64,000 bases of DNA from Geosiphon pyriformis. Taxonomy: Eukaryota > Glomeromycota > Glomeromycetes > Archaeosporales > Geosiphonaceae. The notes below the pieces were generated by a model. The model was given only the letters and a program-made list of their open reading frames with translations. It ran no database searches and was not told the origin of the DNA. Positions 25,635-37,290 of the stretch are shown piece by piece (the first letter of the stretch is position 1; each line of letters begins with the position of its first letter). A program made the translations under genes and the position numbers. Location of the stretch: positions 365,790-429,789 of the forward strand of contig JAAOMT010000690.1 in NCBI GenBank assembly GCA_016748015.1. Reading direction: 5' to 3'.

Positions 25635-26567
25635 TAACCCATTATTACCAACCGAAATTTGAAATATTATTTAGCATAAAATTATCCTTATAACTTATAT
25701 TATTAAGTAGCATATATTATCATTTCAATTTATTACTTATTACTTTATCAAATTATCCAAATTATTAGTCAATTAATAACCTGATTTATACAAAACAAAA
25801 ATGTAACCAAATTGTGATGATTAGATTATGCAATATGCCAAACTATACAACATTTAGAATTTGCCAAAATATTTAGTAATTTGATGAAATATTCAACAGT
25901 TCACTAAAATAATTTATAGTTTACAAAAATAACTTATAGTTCGACAAAATATGTTTTTAGTTTGCCAAAATATTAAGAAAAAAAAGAGTGCTAGCTTATA
26001 TAATAGTACAACAAGTTATATAAAAGAAAAACTTCTCTTTTCGAGAAAATGTATCAAATCATCTTATCTTACTCAGAATGAATCAAAATAGTATCTTCCT
26101 TATAAATTGCAATAAAACTTATTTCAAAAACAAAAGCATGAAAATCCTTAACTATTACTGTTTAAAATTAACCATTCTCTACTAATAGTTGAAATTGATT
26201 AGTTACCAATTTCAGTAACCATTAGTAACTTCCAGATCTGGATCCGAAATGACTTTCTTGACATATTTCTTATTTCTTTTTTTAGTTTATTCTTTTTATT
26301 TTCTTTTAAATTCTTTTATATCATTGGGTAGCCTACAGTCGAGATTTTCTGTAGAAGAGTTGACTTTTACAGCAAAGTAACTACATACATTTTTGAAAAG
26401 CTTACAGACAAAATTTTCTTGTAAAAAAGTTAACTTTTATAGCAAAGTAACTATACACATTTTGAAAAGCTTACAAACGAGATTTTTCTATAAAAAAATT
26501 GACTTTTACCACAAAGTAACTATACCAGTAATTGGTATGGAATTGGCCATTCCAACATAAGCCCAAC
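25635..26567 (+). repeat. Dispersed repeat family 2, direct copy
   Basis: About 0.9 kb matched in reverse orientation at about 45258-46075. Shared blocks in order: TTAGCATAAAATTA near 25670, TAGCATATATTAT near 25709, repeated TTGCCAAAATAT-like motifs at 25860-25975, a TTAGTTACCAATTTCAGTAA block near 26200, the tandem array, and an ATGGAATTGGCCATTCCA palindrome-like end near 26537-26555. No open frame. Probably a non-autonomous transposon. Boundaries are approximate. Confidence 0.75.
26330..26527 (+). repeat. Three tandem 65-70 bp units inside repeat 2
   Basis: Each unit contains a TTTTCT-GTA-AAAAAGTTGACTTTTA-like segment followed by CAAAGTAACTA and, in the first two, TTTTGAAAAGCTTACA. The inverted copy at 45.3 kb holds about two units, so copy number differs between the two insertions. 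Confidence 0.8.
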
Positions 26568-26689
26568 AGCATACATAGTCTAAAGTATAGAGAGATACTT
26601 TGGAAGAAAAATTAGCTTATTGGAAGTTCACTGACTTCCACAAAACAGCAAAATTAACAGCAAAACGGCATTAACAACATTAAGAAAAA

Positions 26690-28164
26690 GATAGAAAAAC
26701 CTCCTTTATTCGGCTCATTAGAATGAACATCATTGCAGATATCTATTCAGAAAAAACTCGTTAGAATTCAACTCAAGATTTCTTATAGGTAAGAAATAAA
26801 ATTCTTCCTTCTAATTAAATAATTTGACTTGGACTCACCAATTGATACACATATAAAAAACAATAGGTAAAAATTTTCTGATTTATAATTCGTCGAACTT
26901 GGGATACTCGATCTCTCCTATCTATTGATCGTTCATCTTTTTGAAAATTTTGATCTCTTTTAACTAATAATGTGTAATGTAAAGTGCGGTTATAACAGAA
27001 CGCGATCCAACAGATTGCCATTAAATGTGTACCGACAATAAAACAATTAATCGGGGTGACAAGTGAAGTATTCTATTTATCGAATCCGGCATAGCACCTG
27101 GGAATTAATTAGGGCAAAGTTAAATTTTATCTTGTATAAATGAGAAACCTAAGAAAATTTACCAATATGTTCCATTCCCAACAGTATTATTCTGTTTCGA
27201 TTCAAAAAATTTTTGCGATTACAAATAACAGTAGCTGAGCGGTGAGCAATTTCCAATTGTATACGCCGAGAGATATGTGTTTTTTCCAATGTACTATAAA
27301 ATAGAAAAGGCAAGATAAAAAAGTTGAGATTGAAAACTGAAAATCAATCAGTCATATGTAATTACTAATATTATTTATACACCTCTTAGATACACGATGG
27401 TAGCAACTGTAATAGATAACGCGAAATCCATTCCAAAAAACGTATAAAACAAACTAGCTAAACTGGAACAAATATCCGGTCTCCAGAGACGAAGGTGAAT
27501 AAATGGGTATCCCTATTAATTTCAGAAAATTTTTACATAGGTAAGACAGAACTTAAAGACGCCTTGCTTTAAACCCATCAAATTTAGGCCAAAAAGAACT
27601 TACCAAACTAATAATAGATTGAATATGTAGGAAAAAGCCTAAAGTTTCAAAAAGCGGTAAGTAAAAACTCATAAATCTGACTAAAAATTCCTCCAACTAA
27701 TACCGACTATTCAAAGCCAAAAATGTAGGCACAGTCAATGACATTGACAATGGTTTTTTTTCATTAAAAATCCACAATTTGAAAACTGTTTTTAAGACAA
27801 ACAAACAGCCAAACCACGAGATTGATGCCATTGTAATCCCTAAGCCGGTAACAAGTCGTGTTTGAAATGGTAAAAAAGGATCCATATCTTCTATTGTTGG
27901 ATGATTTTCAATTTCGTTCTGAATTTCTCGGCTTGAAACCATATTTTCATGGCCAGTTTGAGAATATATTAATGGGAAGGATTCTATTGCTTGGGGGTCA
28001 ATTGTGATTGATGATTGAAATTTAGGTAAATTTATTGCAGAGACTAAAGGAATAATAAATAGGCATAAAATTAAAATGGTTGGAACTGAAAGAATGGCAA
28101 ATTTAAAAGGGTAAGATGATTGAAAATTTTGTGACCGAGACAACTGAAACTTTGAAAAGGCCAT
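26690..28164 (-). pseudogene. Polytopic membrane protein gene with in-frame stop and frameshift
   Basis: Family not recognised. Exons on the minus strand: 28164-27604, 27512-27383, 27336-27163, 27097-26839, and an uncertain last exon near 26745-26690. Hydrophobic segments occur at about residues 23-43 and 108-128, several more in the middle exons (SFYLPLFETLGFFLHIQSII, then SLFYTFFGMDFALSITVATI), and one at LIVLLSVH/LMAICWIAF. Two lesions: a TAG at 27697-27699 between NSRY and LEEFLVRFMSFYLP, most simply a CAG to TAG change since the frame continues open on both sides; and a 1-nt shift near 27022, where a run of T follows SVH. Phases otherwise agree. A 27-nt intron removing the TAG is formally possible but unlikely. 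Repeat 2 ends about 120 bp beyond the presumed 3' end. Recently disabled gene, or two assembly errors. Confidence 0.55.
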
Positions 28165-30149
28165 TGCAAAAATGGGGTAAAGTTTTTGCAGCGAATAGCC
28201 TATGAATTGAGTTGGGTTGTTTTTTTCTCGAGCTATAGATTTGGTAGGTCTTTTAAATAGGTTGGTTTAAAAATTTACTCAATTTAGTTGCTTATAAATG
28301 TTTTTCCTTATTAAACTAATTGCTGTTGTTATAGCAAAGATAAAATTTATTTGAAGCAAACAAGCAAGCGTTCCCTTTAACACTAACTATTGATATCACT
28401 GCCATTAGCATGGTTGCCGTAACGGATTCCATCTTTATACTATATGGCAGTCAGATTGTATTGAAAATTCAGTTCAATTTACATTAATCTTGGTACGCCA
28501 AAAGTTTCATATAACATAGAAAGTGGCCAAAAATAATGACAGCATTTACGACACACATGTACTTGAGATTTTATGTAATCAAAAAATATCAGAGATTAGT
28601 GATATTCTGCTTAATCTCCAAGTCACAATGTTACCTTTGAAATGAAAATTTTCCAATAGGTATAAAACTCATGTTATTCACCCTTATAAATGAAGTCATT
28701 TTTTTTAAATTCCATAAGTGCAACCAAACATATTTATTCACTTGAATAGCCAATAATGAAATAGATATTGTTTTACAAATAACGTGACTAGCTACCAAGC
28801 CAATCAACTAGAACTAACATTAGTTATCATTACCTAATAAACAATCAGAAACTTCTGATTGGTCATTATCATGCATGCATTTGCGGAATATAGAGGGTAT
28901 GCACTTAGCTCTATGTCCCAGGCTATCGTGTGCATATTGGAGGTATCACTGTATATTATTTGAAATGATCGCTAAGTAATTGTATAACCTCCTATCACTA
29001 CAGTTCTCGAAGCTAATTTTCTTTAATTTAAAAATTTTGGCCAATAAGTAAGTGAAACAAAGTTTTTTCTTTTAAAAAAAAATATTTAAATTTTTATTGC
29101 ATCACTAATTTTTTATTTAACCTGGGGAAAAAATAACCTTCGAATGATTTAGTTGTTTTGCCAAGTTTCAAGGGCTCAAAACATTTAATAAATTTCAAGA
29201 GTAAGAGTCTGGTGTGAGTGAATCATTTTTTTAAAAAATTAATTATTTTCTTAAATCATTTCCATCAAGACTTATGCAAAAATTTGTATTTAATATACAT
29301 TTTTTTCAATATCACTTTCTAAAGTGAACTTTAAAGAAACTAAACTCATCATATCCATTTAAAGAAACCCTTAAAATATGATTCAATAAGCAAGTTTTTG
29401 ATACAGAACACAAACTTATCAATATTTTAAAGGCGAAGAATCTCTTTTGGAATTTCAATAATCATCCTTGACTTTAATCGAAATTAAAGTTGAAATTTAA
29501 ATGTTATAATTAAATAAAGTTGTCGAAAAAATAAAGATACTCAAAGCCTTGTACTGAAAAATTATATTAGTTCTCAAAAGAAACTTTTTTCAAATCAGCT
29601 GTATTATGTAAGTATATTTTTTTACGATGCCATGAAAAGCAGGAAACATTTAAATTAGCGACATAATAACTTAAGTTCATTTTGCAGGTATCTAGATCAT
29701 TTTTGGAATTGAAATCAAACTAGTTATTTGATATCTATGTTCAAAGATTGTCGAGGACCATTATTAACATGATGACCTTTTGGAATTTGACAAAGGTTAG
29801 GGAAGCAAAAGTTCATTTATATAATTTTAAATTCCTTAACTTTTAGGAAATCAATTATTTCGCCAAGAACCATTCTCAAACTTCCAGCACAAACTTTTTG
29901 GATTAATATAATTTGGGTTAAAAATATCAAGTTTTCTTATTGACTTTGGAGCAAAAAAGAATACTTCTCCACTCAACGACTTGATTTCTGAGGACAACCT
30001 TTAAATTCGGAAATCTGTGATTTTTCTTCAAAACCCCAATCGCATTATCAGAACATCTTTGTGATGTCAAATAAACTTTAAAATTTCATGTTATCCAGTT
30101 ATTTAAAATTAAAATAATTGAAAAAGAGGTGAAATCCTGAGTTCTAAAC
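28165..30149. other. Intergenic
   Basis: Less AT-biased than the islands. I see no coding or RNA feature. A small palindrome (CAATCAGAA/TTCTGATTG) lies near 28843. Confidence 0.55.
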
Positions 30150-30222
30150 GGGGAACTAGCTCAAATGGTAGAGCGCTCGCTTCGCATGCGAGAGGCACGG
30201 GGATCGATACCCCGGTTCTCCA
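30150..30222 (+). tRNA. tRNA-Ala, anticodon CGC
   Basis: A 73-nt cloverleaf with a seven-pair acceptor stem (GGGGAAC/GTTCTCC, one G-U pair) and discriminator A. The D arm is GCTC...GAGC, the anticodon stem CTCGC/GCGAG with loop TTCGCAT (anticodon CGC, reading GCG), and the T stem CGGGG/CCCCG. Internal promoter boxes are TAGCTCAAATGGTA (A) and GGATCGATACC (B). There is no intron. A TTTT run at about 30236 can serve as the Pol III terminator. CCA is not encoded. Confidence 0.97.
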
Positions 30223-30354
30223 ACTTATTCGAAAATTTTACCAAAATCGAAAATTTCGTTAGGATCTTTGAACTTCTGAAACTCATTCTTTTGTCCTGTT
30301 AGTAACGAAGAGAGATTAACCTTTGTCCCAGCTGTTTAATGTCTTATACGTGAG

Positions 30355-30585
30355 CCTAAACAAGATCGTCGTCGATATCTACCATATCTTCATGGTTCGT
30401 TGATTAATCTATTGGATTGGTTTTGTGTCAGATCTTTATTAGTAATGGTAGCGGGGATTCTGATTATTATTTTTATAATGAGCTATTTAGAATATCAAAA
30501 TTTATCAATAGAATTTATGAGTGTTCGAGAATTCGAACTGGACCAATTTTCGAAGACGATAAAAAGCTTTAGAAGTCTCGAATGA
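30355..30585 (+). CDS. Possible coding fragment with one membrane segment
   Basis: An open frame from about 30355 reads EPKQDRRRYLPYLHGSLINL, then a hydrophobic stretch (SLLVMVAGILIIIFIMSYL) and a charged tail to a TGA-independent stop at 30583-30585. No in-frame ATG precedes it; a splice acceptor at about 30354 is possible. I could not find the remaining exons. It may be the last exon of an unrecognised gene, a relic, or chance. Confidence 0.25.
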   Translation, partial: PKQDRRRYLPYLHGSLINLLDWFCVRSLLVMVAGILIIIFIMSYLEYQNLSIEFMSVREFELDQFSKTIKSFRSLE

Positions 30586-33500
30586 TTAATATGAGAAATT
30601 TCGACAGCACCTTGCATTATTTCAAGAGAGGATGTTGTAAACTTAGAAAACAGGCATTGGCAAAACCCAGAGAATATACTTTACTTTTGAACCGCATAAA
30701 GTATTCTGTGTGTTTATTGACTGAAATAGTTTGAAACTCTGAACTAAAGAAATTGAAAAATAGCAACTCATAATTGAAGATGTTGATAAATAAATTTATG
30801 AGCTTGTATGGATTTTATAGAAGTCGTATAAAAGAGATTTAAAAGTAAGTAATTTTTGCTTATAATTTAATTAACAAAGTTAAAAATCAAGTTATTATCG
30901 ATTGAATAATTTTTTACTTTTTTAAAAAACATTTTTAATGTTTTTTAAAACTTTAATAATTATAATATTTAGAAATAATTTTTTTGAATAATTATTATAT
31001 TTTGCAATAATTAAATTTCTAATTTTAATTTTTTAATCTTTTTGAAAATTTAAATAATTGTAATTGTTTATAATTATACATTTTACGGAATTAAATATTA
31101 AGTATTTTAATTGATATATATATATATAAATTTTTAATAAGTATTTTTTTAGGTTTAAAATTCAAATTTTGTTTATTTAAATTTATTAAATTTTATTATA
31201 AAAATTAATTTTTAATTTGTTTAATAAATTGTATTTATCTTAATTATTATAAAAAAAATTTAAATTTTTAATTAATTTTAACAAAATATTTAAATTATAG
31301 CAAATTTTTATTTGTTATAAAATTCAAAGCATTAGTTATATTTTAATTATTACAAAATAGGTTTGCAAATAAAGACTATATATATTTATTATATTATCTT
31401 ATAAGACTTTTTGAGAACTTTGTAAACAATTTTCTAATTGACATAATAAATATTATTTTGGTTTGTGATTTTTTTTTGTTGATATTTATCTAAATGTTTT
31501 TTATTTTTATAATAACATGTTGCTGTTTATTATTGCTAATAAAAAGTCTTATTTTAAAATAATTAAATCTTTTAAAAGATTTGAAATTATGTTTGTAAGT
31601 TAATTATTAAACAAAAAAATATTTATTTATTTAAACTACTTTTTATTATTAGAAAAATTTAAATCTAAAAAATTTAATACTATATTAGTTTAAGAATATT
31701 GTTGCTTATTTTAATAAAAAATTTTTTAAAATTTAATTTAGTTTGGTTTTATTGTATTTAGTTTATGTAAGTTGAATTGTTTTGAGTTTACAATATATAT
31801 AAATAGTTTTGTAAAATATTTTGGTTTTTTTACATCTGTTAAAAAAAACTGTTGTTTTCTTTGTTAATTTAGTTTTGGGTATAAAAGTTAAAATATAATG
31901 TGCCTCTCCCAGTTATAAGTATATTAATTCAAGATAATAATATCAATTTTATTTTCACATTCAGTAATTATCTCAGAGAAATTGGTGGGATTAATCCTAA
32001 TTACTCATTATGATGTTATTAGTATTTTTGAATCTTTGTTACTAATAATTGTTCAGTAACAATAGCTAATGATTTCTCTTTGTAACCCATAATTAGAGAA
32101 ACGAACATTTTTTAATTCACATTTTATTCGCCGTTTCGAGTAACATCAGTGGGTATGCACTTTTCTCCTTGCTTTCCAGACTTTTCCCTCTCTTTCTCTC
32201 CACATCCTTTTAATGAAAGCAAAATAAAATAACCCTAATAAAAATTTTCCCTCTATAATTGAAAACATAGAACCGCAAACTTGATCCTATTTTTCGTAAA
32301 CGAAGGATTTAGGATCAATAATTTATCCAAACCAAATATTACTGCTGACCAAGAAAATATCACTACAAATTCAGTCGAGAAATTCATTGTACCACCAACT
32401 GATGAGAGGGAATAAATTTGAGGCTTTATAAATCTTGCAAAGTTTTAAGTATTTTTAGTTATAAAATGTAGAAGGTCTGTTCTAAAAGTTTTGTCTATAT
32501 CACCATACCTAAATACATCAATCTTTGCTACTTGATAATTTTAAATTTAGATTTAAACTCATTCAGAAAAAATAGGGCCGCAGTAGTAGAAGGATCTTTG
32601 TGAACCAATGGAACTTATTCAAAAGCAAGCTTCCCTATATGGTATCAGATAGAATGATTAAAGGCACATTCATAGACTAATAATAAAGTTGACAATCTTA
32701 GATATTGTATATCTTTTCTTTTTCGGACTTCCCAAGTCATTTTTACAACTAAATTTCAGATCATAAGAGTTTATTCGCAAATTTTCACCATGTAAATATT
32801 ACTTAAAAATTTAAAATATAAACTTGAATAATATATATATATATATTAATAAATAAAAAAAATAAAAAACTCTTTCTCTCATTTATCTGAAATATCCAAA
32901 AAAAGAAAAATTTTTTTTTTGAAAGAATTTTTTTATTTTATATTCATACATTATTGAATCAGAAAATTTTTTTATTTAGAAACTGGCTGCATTAAATAGC
33001 TTTATTAAAGATATAACCAAAAACAAGACTGAAAAAGTTTTAATTTTGACAACAGCAAAAAATTGGCACCAAAAAAAATGTTTGAACTTTTGATAATACT
33101 AATAATTCTTTAAAAAAAAAAATTGAAAACAAAACACAATAATAAAAATAAAAAAAGACAGCTGGAACTAATAATAATAATAAAAAGTAATATTATTAAA
33201 ACAGTTCAATAGTGATAATATTTAAGACAAATTTTATTAAAAATATAATAATAAAACTTTTTATTATGTCAAATTATAATGTATTTAATAATGATAAAAA
33301 TAAAATAATTTTTTTTATTATTAAAAATTGCTTTTTTGTTAACTTTTTTTCTTTTGCTTAAGAAAAAATTTGTGTTTTCTATTAAAAAAATTTTATTTTA
33401 GATATTGATTTTAAATATACAAATATTTATTTGAATTAAAAAGTAATTATTAAAAAATACTATTATAACTGTATTTTTTAAATATAATGAAATTAAGTTA

Positions 33501-35600
33501 ATCAATTCTAATTAATTAATCTTTGGCAAAAGACTGTAATAAAATTTATTAAATTAAGCCAAACTGATAATGTTGTTTTAATTTGGTTTATTTTTATTAA
33601 AAAAAAGATTATGTATATAGCAAAAATTAATATGAATAAAAAATTATAAGTTAAAAAGAATATATATTATTTTTTATTATATATTTTATTAATAAACATA
33701 AATATATAAATTATATGTTAATTTTAAAAAAATTTAAAGACTATTTTCATGTAATTAAATTTAATCTCTTTAAATTTACAATCTATAATTATTTTAAATA
33801 CGTTGTTTTGAAATACAATTCTATTATTATACTTTTTTACGATCTAGAAAACAGTTTTTAAATAATATTAAATAATATTTTATTTATATATATATTATAA
33901 AATCTGTTTTTATTGGTGGTTTTACAACTTTAACAATAAATCTTAAGCTTAGATAATAAATAAATATTTAATTAAAAATGAATTTGTTTTTTGTTTGTAT
34001 TTTTTAAATTCAATCTTTTTTTCTGGTTTCAAATAATTTGGTTTTGAGAATAAACAGACTTAAAATTCCTTTTAAGTTATTGATTAACCAAATTAATATT
34101 TTAATTAAATTTTTTTTACTTTTTATAAGTATATGTCTTATTAAGACTTTATTTTTAGTGTTGGTTTTTGTTCTGATTTTGATTTTTAATAAAAATATAG
34201 AAATAAAATTAAAATTTTTAAAAAATAAAATATTAATTAATATTAACTTTGATTTAAAATAATTGTTTTGAGAGTAAAATTCAAAAATAAGATTTATTAA
34301 ATGCTAAATTGGTTTTATTTTTGTTTAATTTTTATAAACAACTTGATTTAAAAAATAAAATATTATAGTAAGATAACATAAGAAAACAAATAATTTAATT
34401 TTAATTATTATTAAAATTAAAAATAATTATAATTGTTAATAATAATATTATAAAACATGTATACAAAATTAAAATCATTTTTAGATGTTTGTTTTTTATT
34501 AAATATTGTATAAAAAGTTGTTTTTTGTTTTTATTATTAGATTTTATCTTAAAACTTTGGTTTAAAAGAATTTTGTTTAAGTTTTTAATATTAATAACTT
34601 AATTATTAAAGCATTAAATAAAAGTTTTTTTATTGTTTTGAATAATAATTTTTATTAAGTCATATTTAAATATTAGAAAAAAAAAATTGTGTTAAGTTAA
34701 TTTAATGCAATAATAATATATTTTAATATATTAAAAAGTGTTTTATTTTTTTTTAATACAATACTTATTGGTTTATTAAAAAGTAATATTTAAAATTTTT
34801 CAAAATATATTTTTATAATATGTATTTTAAAAAATTTGAATTTTTTTATGTTATTAATTTATATTAAAAAATTAGTTAAAAACTTTGGCTTTTTTAATAT
34901 TTTTTACAAATTTGTTTTTAAATATAAATATAAATATATAATGTTTTTTATTTTAATAAAGTTATAAACTATTACTTTGGTTTTTAAATATGTTTTAAAA
35001 TCTCAATATTTTATAATTATGTTTGATAATTAAGCTGTTTTAAAAGCTTACAAATTTAAATTGGGCTTTTTTTATTTTGTTTTAAGAATAAATAGTAGAT
35101 TAAAAAATATTAGATTATTAATTTAATTTGTAAAAAAAATTTATTGTTAATTAAATTAAGATTAGAAAACACTTTAACAATTCAAATAATAATATTGTTA
35201 ATATGTTGACTAATTTAATTTAAAATTTTAAATATTTGTTATTTATTAGCATAAAAAAATATTATATTATAATAAAAAATAGTATTGTATTTAATAAACT
35301 ACATTATTTAGTTAAAAAACTTTGTAACTTTTTAAATTGTACTTATTAAAAAATTAGAAGTATAAATAAATATATTAATGTTTATTTAACCAAAAAATTA
35401 ATTAAATTAAAATAGTTTTAGTTTGATATCTTAATAATATTTTTAAGTCTAACTTATTAAGTTGTAAAACTGTTTGTTTTTACATATAGTAATAAAAATT
35501 TTGTATAAAAAACTATTTATTACTATATAAAAAAATTATATAATTCTAAATATTTGAATTTGTTTTATTTAAAATATAAAAATATAAAAACTTCAAATTA
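30586..35600. other. AT-rich island, T/G-skewed on the plus strand
   Basis: Nearly featureless low-complexity DNA from about 31.0 kb, with frames of Leu/Phe/Ile/Lys only. A less AT-rich patch at 32.1-32.7 kb includes a frame with SKPNITADQENITTNSVEKF (near 32315-32410) that might be a gene relic. The rest is probably old transposon sequence; see the skew finding. Confidence 0.5.
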
Positions 35601-35747
35601 TTTATTTTTTGCTCCAAGACCAATACTATTAGAAAAATAGTTTTTAAAGAGTGTGTAAAAATTTGAACAGCAAAAGCTGAAACAAGATTGATATTTTTTG
35701 TGATTATACAAATCTTCTTTAATATATAGAATATTGAAATTATATAA

Positions 35748-35984
35748 ATGACTATTGTTGAAAGTTTTGTTTTTGAGAATTGGCTTTTAAATTCTTTGGA
35801 TGTTTTTAAACAGATTGATGCTATCACTGTGAACATTGTTAATTTTGTTAGTAATTTGATTAAAACTCACAAAAAATTAATGTGGTTGTTAAATTTTAAA
35901 CAGTGTATAGAATATAAAAGAGAAGTTTGTTGTCCAATGCTGATTTTGTTGTTTTTGACGTCAAGATTTTGGCTTTTTTGCTAA
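35748..35984 (+). mobile_element. Probable transposon-derived open frame
   Basis: 78 codons including VESFVFENWLLNSLDVFKQI and FVSNLIKTHKKLMWLLNFKQ, ending in a TAA. It has mixed residue composition, unlike its surroundings, and lies at the right edge of the T/G-skewed island. No domain is recognised; a remnant of a retroelement ORF is my guess. Confidence 0.3.
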
Positions 35985-36245
35985 ATAACATGTTTGTGGA
36001 TAGTTCTGGTTTTGTGAAAAGTATAGCCATGAGTTTAGGTTTTTTAAAGTAGTCAATGATCTACGAGTCTTTCTAGTTGACTCTGATCGGCTCGGGTGGC
36101 TGATCATGTGTGGTGAATAAAAAATTAGTATATATTATTTATAAAAAAATGATTTATTGGTTAGTATAATTTTTTAAAATTATTTTTTAGAAAAAATATT
36201 TTGTTTGAAAATCTATAACTTAGTGGATTGAATTAAATTATCTTT

Positions 36246-37290
36246 TTATGATTTGAAAAACTCCTCGACAAAAAATTCCACCTTTTGATTTTCTGACCCA
36301 GGTATTAAAGCATGCTCATAAAAACCTTCCTTTCGACAAAAGCATCCTGGACTATTTTTAAATCATTGCTAATCAATCTAATGCTGCCATCGCCGAAATA
36401 GGGTCCAAAATGTGAAACACCAAAAGGTCCATATCCGCTGACCAATTTGCTGAGTTTAGCATCTTTTAGCTTTGCGATCTCCAAGAGAAAAATAAAACTT
36501 CTTTTTCCATCTAGTTGCTGATTCTGAGAGTGCCAAGGTTCTAGGTTGTATCCGCCAATCAGTTGACCAGTTTCTTTCACTTTGATTATGGTAACTGTTG
36601 CGCCTTTCTTATCACATAACCGATGAAAATCTTTTGGGGTGAACCCGTCTCGACTGCCTCGAAATATCAAATTATAATCGTTTCGAGGTTGGTCTTCAAA
36701 ACGAGTATTTTCGTTTTTACCTTGAATCCAAGCTTTGAATCAATATTCAATCGTATTGGCTGAGCGTCTATAGACTACCCGGTACCAGATAATGACGTAA
36801 AAGATCTTCACATAAAGTTCCGGGTAAGGTTCTCGCAAATGATTTTGCTTTGTGATAAAAATCAACTGAAGATATGTTCAAGAACCGGATTAAAGGTAGA
36901 AGTCTTTCAATGGATTCTTTAAAGGCGTTAAAATTTTCATCTGTCCAGTGAAGAACTTTTTCCATCTGAATATTTTTATCCAATTTAGCAACTCCCCATT
37001 CCGCAATCTTTTCCCATATTTCAGATTCTTCTATATTTAGATCATCCCGGGTTACAATTGAGGTAAGAGCATTTTCACTGAGGGAGGTGAAATATTGGGA
37101 GTTGAAGACAATAGTTGGATTGTTTGCAGTTATTTCGGTGCAGAAATTTTGTAACTTTTTGAAAGAGTCATGCATGAATGAAATTTCATGCAAAGTGGCG
37201 AAGTTTTCTTCCAACTCTTTTGTATTGTGCTCAATCAAATAGTCTTAAAGGTGATCAATAACATTTTCTAGAATAAACTCGTCAGCGATA
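36246..37290 (-). pseudogene. BACK-TLDc (BTB/Kelch-type) protein pseudogene, N-terminus missing
   Basis: The intact family has BTB, BACK and TLDc domains and acts in ubiquitin-ligase adaptor or oxidative-stress roles; it is greatly expanded in Rhizophagus. Here an acceptor near 37290 opens into LLIADEFILENVIDHL, then a TAA (most simply CAA to TAA, before DYLIEHNTKELEENF), then a full BACK region to about 36768. The linker is frameshifted, with WIQGKNENTRFEDQPRNDYN in another frame leading into TLDc (IFRGSRDGFTPKDFHRLCD, GYGPFGVSHFGPYFGDGSI). Near 36320 a last frameshift separates TLDc from its C-terminal YEHALIPGSENQKVEFF. The BTB exon is not found upstream. Dead gene. Confidence 0.8.

Noticed and set aside
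26330-26527. Possible CRISPR-like array
   Set aside because: Only three imperfect units without distinct spacers, in a eukaryotic transposon-like repeat.
34038-34262. Hydrophobic frame resembling a membrane protein
   Set aside because: Leu/Phe/Ile/Lys only, as expected by chance in T-rich DNA.
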